From contig CAMTDV010000018.1 of the NCBI GenBank assembly GCA_947069175.1, positions 37,646,869 to 37,710,868 on the forward strand: a DNA stretch of 64,000 nucleotides, read 5' to 3'. A program made the position numbers and the translations under genes. Shown one piece after another: positions 60,453-64,000 of the stretch; within the stretch, counting starts at the first letter, position 1; the number at the start of each line of letters is the position of its first letter. This stretch comes from Scalesia atractyloides (Eukaryota > Streptophyta > Magnoliopsida > Asterales > Asteraceae). The notes beneath the pieces are model-generated. The model was not told the DNA's origin, ran no database searches, and saw nothing but the letters and a program-made list of their open reading frames with translations.

Positions 60453-62390
60453 TAATCAAACAGACAAAGAAATAAAAGATAAAAACGTTTTCAGAATCGA
60501 CAGTGGACGAAATGTTTGATGATGATTTTGAATATGATGAAGACTTAGAATATGGTTATGATGCTTATCAGTACAAACCCAAAACCAAAAAGGTTTAGGC
60601 TTCATTTCTCAAATAGTTGTTTCATGTGCAGGAGTCCCAAGATCCACTCTATCAAAGTTGATACATGATAGCGGAGCTCCATGAGTTTTTAACTTATCTA
60701 GAAAGTCATATTTTTTGATGGTTTTTGAAATTACAAAGTGGTTGAAAAAGAAAAGTTAAAAATAATTTTTGAAAACTTGAGAAAATCCACACCGTTGAAC
60801 AGAACACTGATTGTTATATTGAAAAATCATTTAAAATTGATTTCCTACAAGTGATTCTTACAAGTGGTTTCTACAAGTTGAGGTTAACAAAGTGTAATGT
60901 TTTGTTTCTACTGACAGGTGATGATGCAGTAGATGAAAAAAGGATCAGACGACGAGTTCTCATGATCCTCATTGGTTTGTTACATTTTTAGAATAATTTC
61001 TTTAAATCTAAAATCTAAAAAAATATGCTTTTGATTTTAGGGGGAGTAAGAAATTTTTTAGAAAAATCCAAAACATATGAAAAAGTTGAAAATTCAAAAA
61101 CATTATAAAATTCAAAATGTACAAAAACATTGAAAAAAGACAAAGAATTTGGTTGTCAAAAAGGAAATGATAGTACATCAGTGGACTATCATAGTATGCT
61201 AAAGAATTGTAAAGTTTAAAAGTGATAAACAAGTATTACCATGGATGTGTCGATAGGCTTTACACGTTCAGTAGAATGTTTTCGGGACATAAACTAAATT
61301 TTACAACTGCTTAATCTTGTGGATTAACACATCCTGGATATATGGACTTAATACTCCGAAATTTCGATTGAAGGGTTGCCTGATTCTGAGATACGAGGTC
61401 CTTATAGATAGTTGATATCTGGTGTATTATACAAGTTCTTCTGATTTTGCGGAAGCAATAGCCTAGAACTTTTATAATGCTTTTGCTATAAACACCTAAA
61501 AGCTGCATGCAAACTTGAAAGGTATCGAAAGATCTATATTCATTTGCAGTGCTAAAAGATCCTTAAGTGGAGCACACCTAAAAGGTGAGCCTTCATCTCT
61601 TTGTTTGTACGGTAGTACTAACCTGAGCTCTCAAGGTCTCGCATTACCTAGATACAGATATCAATTATGCTATATTCACCTGTAAGATGAAATCTAGGGA
61701 ATCTTCATACGGGAGTATATTCAAGAAGTGGGAACCACAGTTAAGTCAAGTTTCATAATTCATACCTAAACATATCTTGAAACAGTTGAGAAAAGTTTAA
61801 GTGGACAAACATATCGATAATCTAGGTAAACGAGTTTAAAGCTTAAAGTCATCTAAAGGTCAACGGTACTGGTGATATGTCTCAATTAACTGATATGATC
61901 CTTTAGACACGATTTCACAAAAATATGTATGTGAATATGTTTGTACATAGTTTACTTTGTTCTGTACATAGTTCATCAGCTTTACAGATTAAAACCAAAA
62001 ATATTTTCAGTGCGTTTTATCATAAACTTACAAAAATTCAAAAAGATTTTATTTCTACATTGTTTTCAGCAAACCAATGTTGGAGAACGGGTCTTCGAAG
62101 TCTGGTGAGATGCTAGAACTGGTGGGAATCTCATTGACAACGGTCTGGGAGCTAATCTGTAAAATCTGAAAAGTCAAAACTATAAAAAGTTCTTTAATTT
62201 GAAACTTTGATTTTGAAAATATCAACAGTTTGTTCGTAACGGGTCAAATATGGGTCATTAACTTGGACTCGGCAGACAAATCGGTTAACCAAGGTCATTA
62301 ACTTGGACTTGGTCAACTGAGTGGATTTTCATAACTGGTAAAAAGTTGGAAAGTTCAGGGGTTAAAATGAAAATTTAGAAAAAGTTTGAA
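60453..62390 (+). other. Copia-E region where pol would be expected, copy 2
   Basis: A protease-like trace near 60645-60670, then AT-rich non-coding DNA. A TTTTAGGGGGAG run (about 61036-61047) resembles a polypurine tract and is absent from copy 1 because of its deletion. No pol motif is seen. Confidence 0.55.
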
Positions 62391-62585
62391 GTTGTGGTTT
62401 GGCAAGTTCGGTCGAACTTGTTAAACAGAATCATGTTTATCAAAACAGCAAGTTAGTTGTGGTTTGGCAAGTTCGGTCGAACTTGTTAAACAGAATCATG
62501 TTTATCAAAACAGCAAGTTAGTTGTGGTTTGGCAAGTTCGGTCGAACTTGTTAAACAGAATCATGTTTATCAAAACAGCAAGTTC
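62391..62585 (+). repeat. 65-bp tandem repeat, three units
   Basis: Units start GTTGTGGTTTGGC at 62391, 62456 and 62521 and are identical for almost their full length. Each carries one CAAGTTCGGTCGAACTTG palindrome. Directly after it come further palindromes with other centres (62578-62760). Confidence 0.92.
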
Positions 62586-62849
62586 AACCGAACTTGCTAA
62601 GTAATGGCTTTGTTGTTTAAAAGCTAAGTTCGCCCGAACTTCTGATGTGCTTGTTTAGCTTGGGCCTTGTAAGTTCGCCCAAACTTACCTCGGTATAAGT
62701 ACCGGCAAGTTCGGCCGAACTCATTCACTAGCAAACAATCACTTCGAGCGAACTTACTGAGAATTAAGCGATCTTGAGTTTTTTGGAAAAAGTACGTTGT
62801 TATACTGCCTGATTTTAAGTTGTTTTTGGTGATTGGCACACCATTGACA

Positions 62850-62858
62850 ATGACAGAG
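62850..62858 (+). CDS. Predicted exon 1 of downstream ORF
   Basis: ATG plus two codons ending in a strong plant donor (GAG-GTGAGT). Joining to 63286 is in phase 0. The evidence is only the match of start, donor, acceptor and frame. The true transcript start could lie elsewhere. Confidence 0.45.
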
Positions 62859-63285
62859 GTGAGTATTTGGACATTGAACCGTATCTTGGTTCTTAATCGA
62901 AGATTTGAATCTGAACCTTTAAAATCTAATAGATCGAGGAGTTGTTGGACCAAATTGAACTTAAAATCGACATAAACAAAGTAAATCGACCATGAAATCA
63001 TGAGGAATTGATTTAAAATGGTCATTATAGTGTTGTACAGGTTTTGGTTGTAGATGATGACAAGTTCGGCCGAACTTGGGTTTAAGGAAATCTGAATTGT
63101 TTAGGGTGTAGTTCGCCCGAACTTATACTTGTATAAGGAACATGTTGTTAAGGCATGTTCGGGCGAACTTGATCTAAACCAGAATGTTTAACATATATCA
63201 AGTTCGCCCGAACTTGATAAAAGTGTTAGAAAAATTTTGTGATTTTTCTCGATAAGCGTGCTAATTGTTTTGCCTCGTTTTTCAG
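62859..63285 (+). other. Predicted intron of downstream ORF
   Basis: 427 bp, GTGAGTATT to TTGCCTCGTTTTTCAG, with a branch-point-like CTAAT about 20 bases before the acceptor. It contains several stops and four palindrome copies (about 63060-63215). Confidence 0.5.
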
Positions 63286-64000
63286 GCACAAGTTCCAGCG
63301 CGTGCAATCTCGATAGAATTTTCTAAGACGCACAACACATGTATTACTCTCGAGAAATCGATATGTCCATGTTTGAAGGAGTACGAGAGTATATTGAAAG
63401 TTTTGGAAGAAAGTCATATTCATAGAGCTATAACGGAGCGCACAGTATCGTATAGATCACACACTTTCCATTTTTGGACGAATGCGAGTTTAAGTGATGA
63501 TCAAAAGTCGATTATTTCAACCGTGCAAGTCGGAAATGAAGTCAAACCAATCACTGTTACAGAAGATGATATACGCAGAGTGTTACAATTCAACGGTGAC
63601 AAAGATGATCCAATTTATCTCGATGAAAAGATGGTTCGTGGTTGTTTCTTTCGAATGGGCTACAGAGGAAGCGTTAATAAGCTAACGTTGAAGAAAGGGG
63701 AAGTGCCAAACCCCTACAAGCTCCCAATGCACGCTATTATCCATACTTTTACTCACCGTAAGGCAGGTCTCGACGACGTGCAAGATTATCTGGCCTGTAT
63801 GGCAACGGCGCTAATTCTGAAAAAGTCGTTCAACTTTTCGAAGCTTGTATTTACACACATGTCGAAGAACATGGATGATTCGAGGCTTTGTCTGTATCCA
63901 AGGTTCGTGCAAATGCTGATAGATGAGAAATTCACTAACATAGCACGGGATCCGAATGATGTACTTTATCTAGTTCATCTTCATGAGACAACTGTGAAGA
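63286..64000 (+). CDS. Sirevirus-type downstream (env-like position) ORF, partial
   Basis: Open for 238 codons from the acceptor to the window end, with codon use and amino acids of a real protein. It includes a block FHFWTNASLSDDQK (about 63465-63510), then ITVTEDDIRRVLQFNGDKDD, and an aromatic-rich helix region with FNFSKLVFTHMSKN and LCLYPRFVQM. This order (FW-NA, a strand-rich spacer, I-RVL-LN, then F-FH-I and LYPRF) parallels the downstream ORF of Copia-H. It lacks any visible signal peptide or membrane span in this part. It is the only long intact coding stretch among the palindrome-bearing elements. The role is unknown. It could also be described as a generic plant transposon-associated domain. 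The C-terminus lies outside the window. Confidence 0.62.

Larger units (their letters stand above)
56552..62390 (+). repeat. Copia-E internal duplication, copy 2
   Basis: Starts at TACAAGTGGTATCAGAGCC, the LTR/primer-site boundary sequence, but the 424-bp LTR itself is missing. Copy 1 and copy 2 differ by scattered substitutions and independent frameshifts. So the duplication is not brand new, or the sequence has decayed since. Confidence 0.85.
50550..64000 (+). mobile_element. Copia-E, gag-duplicated element, runs off window
   Basis: Begins with an LTR inside Copia-D gag. Its internal region contains leader plus gag plus a non-coding tail (about 50974-56551), the same set again (56552-about 62390), a palindrome-rich block and an open downstream ORF to the window end. 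No integrase, reverse transcriptase or RNase H motif is seen in the 13 kb present. The 3' LTR is outside the window, so assigning 62390-64000 to this same element is likely but unproven. The target duplication cannot be checked here. Confidence 0.72.

Noticed and set aside
62624..63025. 133-codon minus-strand ORF near the right end
   Set aside because: It overlaps palindrome repeats and the predicted first exon and intron of the plus-strand ORF, with no recognisable motif. It is likely an antisense shadow.

Overview
This is nuclear DNA from a flowering plant and almost all of it is nested LTR retrotransposons. The Gag and downstream-ORF types of the Copia elements, the long-LTR Tekay-type chromoviruses, the plant TATA boxes and the initiator-Met-tRNA primer sites (TGGTATCAGAGC) fit a repeat-rich dicot. 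My best guess is the daisy family (Asteraceae), but that is inference from element style and not shown by any marker gene. No intact host gene, tRNA, rRNA or CRISPR array was found.

Left and middle (1-42875). A PIF/Harbinger-like MITE (303-1111) lies in otherwise featureless flank. A Sirevirus-like Copia element on the minus strand (Copia-H, 3172-42875, target duplication CATCT) occupies one arm of a ~500-bp tandem duplication. The other arm (43247-43747) preserves the uninterrupted empty site. Copia-H was later cut by three insertions, each with a clean 5-bp target duplication: a non-autonomous element without coding capacity (N1, 9429-12492, ACCCC); a Tekay-type Gypsy element (Tekay-A, 12648-26490, CTCTT); and a second, much younger Tekay element (Tekay-B, 26498-38557, CTTGG) that landed inside the right-hand target duplication of Tekay-A. 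A solo LTR in reverse orientation (23505-26287, TTTTT) sits inside the 3' LTR of Tekay-A. The pol gene of Copia-H is therefore in three pieces (38563-40550, 12498-12642, 8092-9423). Downstream of pol is a long, broken extra ORF of the kind Sireviruses carry.

Both Tekay elements share three features: an extra upstream ORF (coiled coil plus acidic tail), a predicted 83-84 bp intron that joins a short first gag exon to gag-pol in frame, and a duplicated polypurine-tract/LTR-start boundary. Tekay-A has two in-frame TAG stops in RNase H. Tekay-B has two frameshifts around protease although its LTRs are almost identical.

Right (42876-64000). After remnants of host-like coding sequence (a phospholipase D zeta-like HKD fragment and an unrecognised fragment) comes a head-to-tail stack of three related Copia elements. 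Copia-F is cut by Copia-D, which is cut by Copia-E inside the second Gag zinc knuckle. D and E carry long gag genes (all broken), and no reverse transcriptase or integrase is visible in them here. Copia-E contains a ~5.6-kb internal tandem duplication (leader plus gag plus non-coding tail) without an LTR between the copies. The window ends inside an open Sirevirus-type downstream ORF with a predicted intron (62859-63285).

N1, D and E share a striking short palindrome (AAGTTCG-NN-CGAACTT). It is scattered dozens of times through their LTRs, 5' leaders and the intron of the downstream ORF, and is absent from the Tekay and Copia-H sequences. This is the most distinctive unexplained structure in the window.
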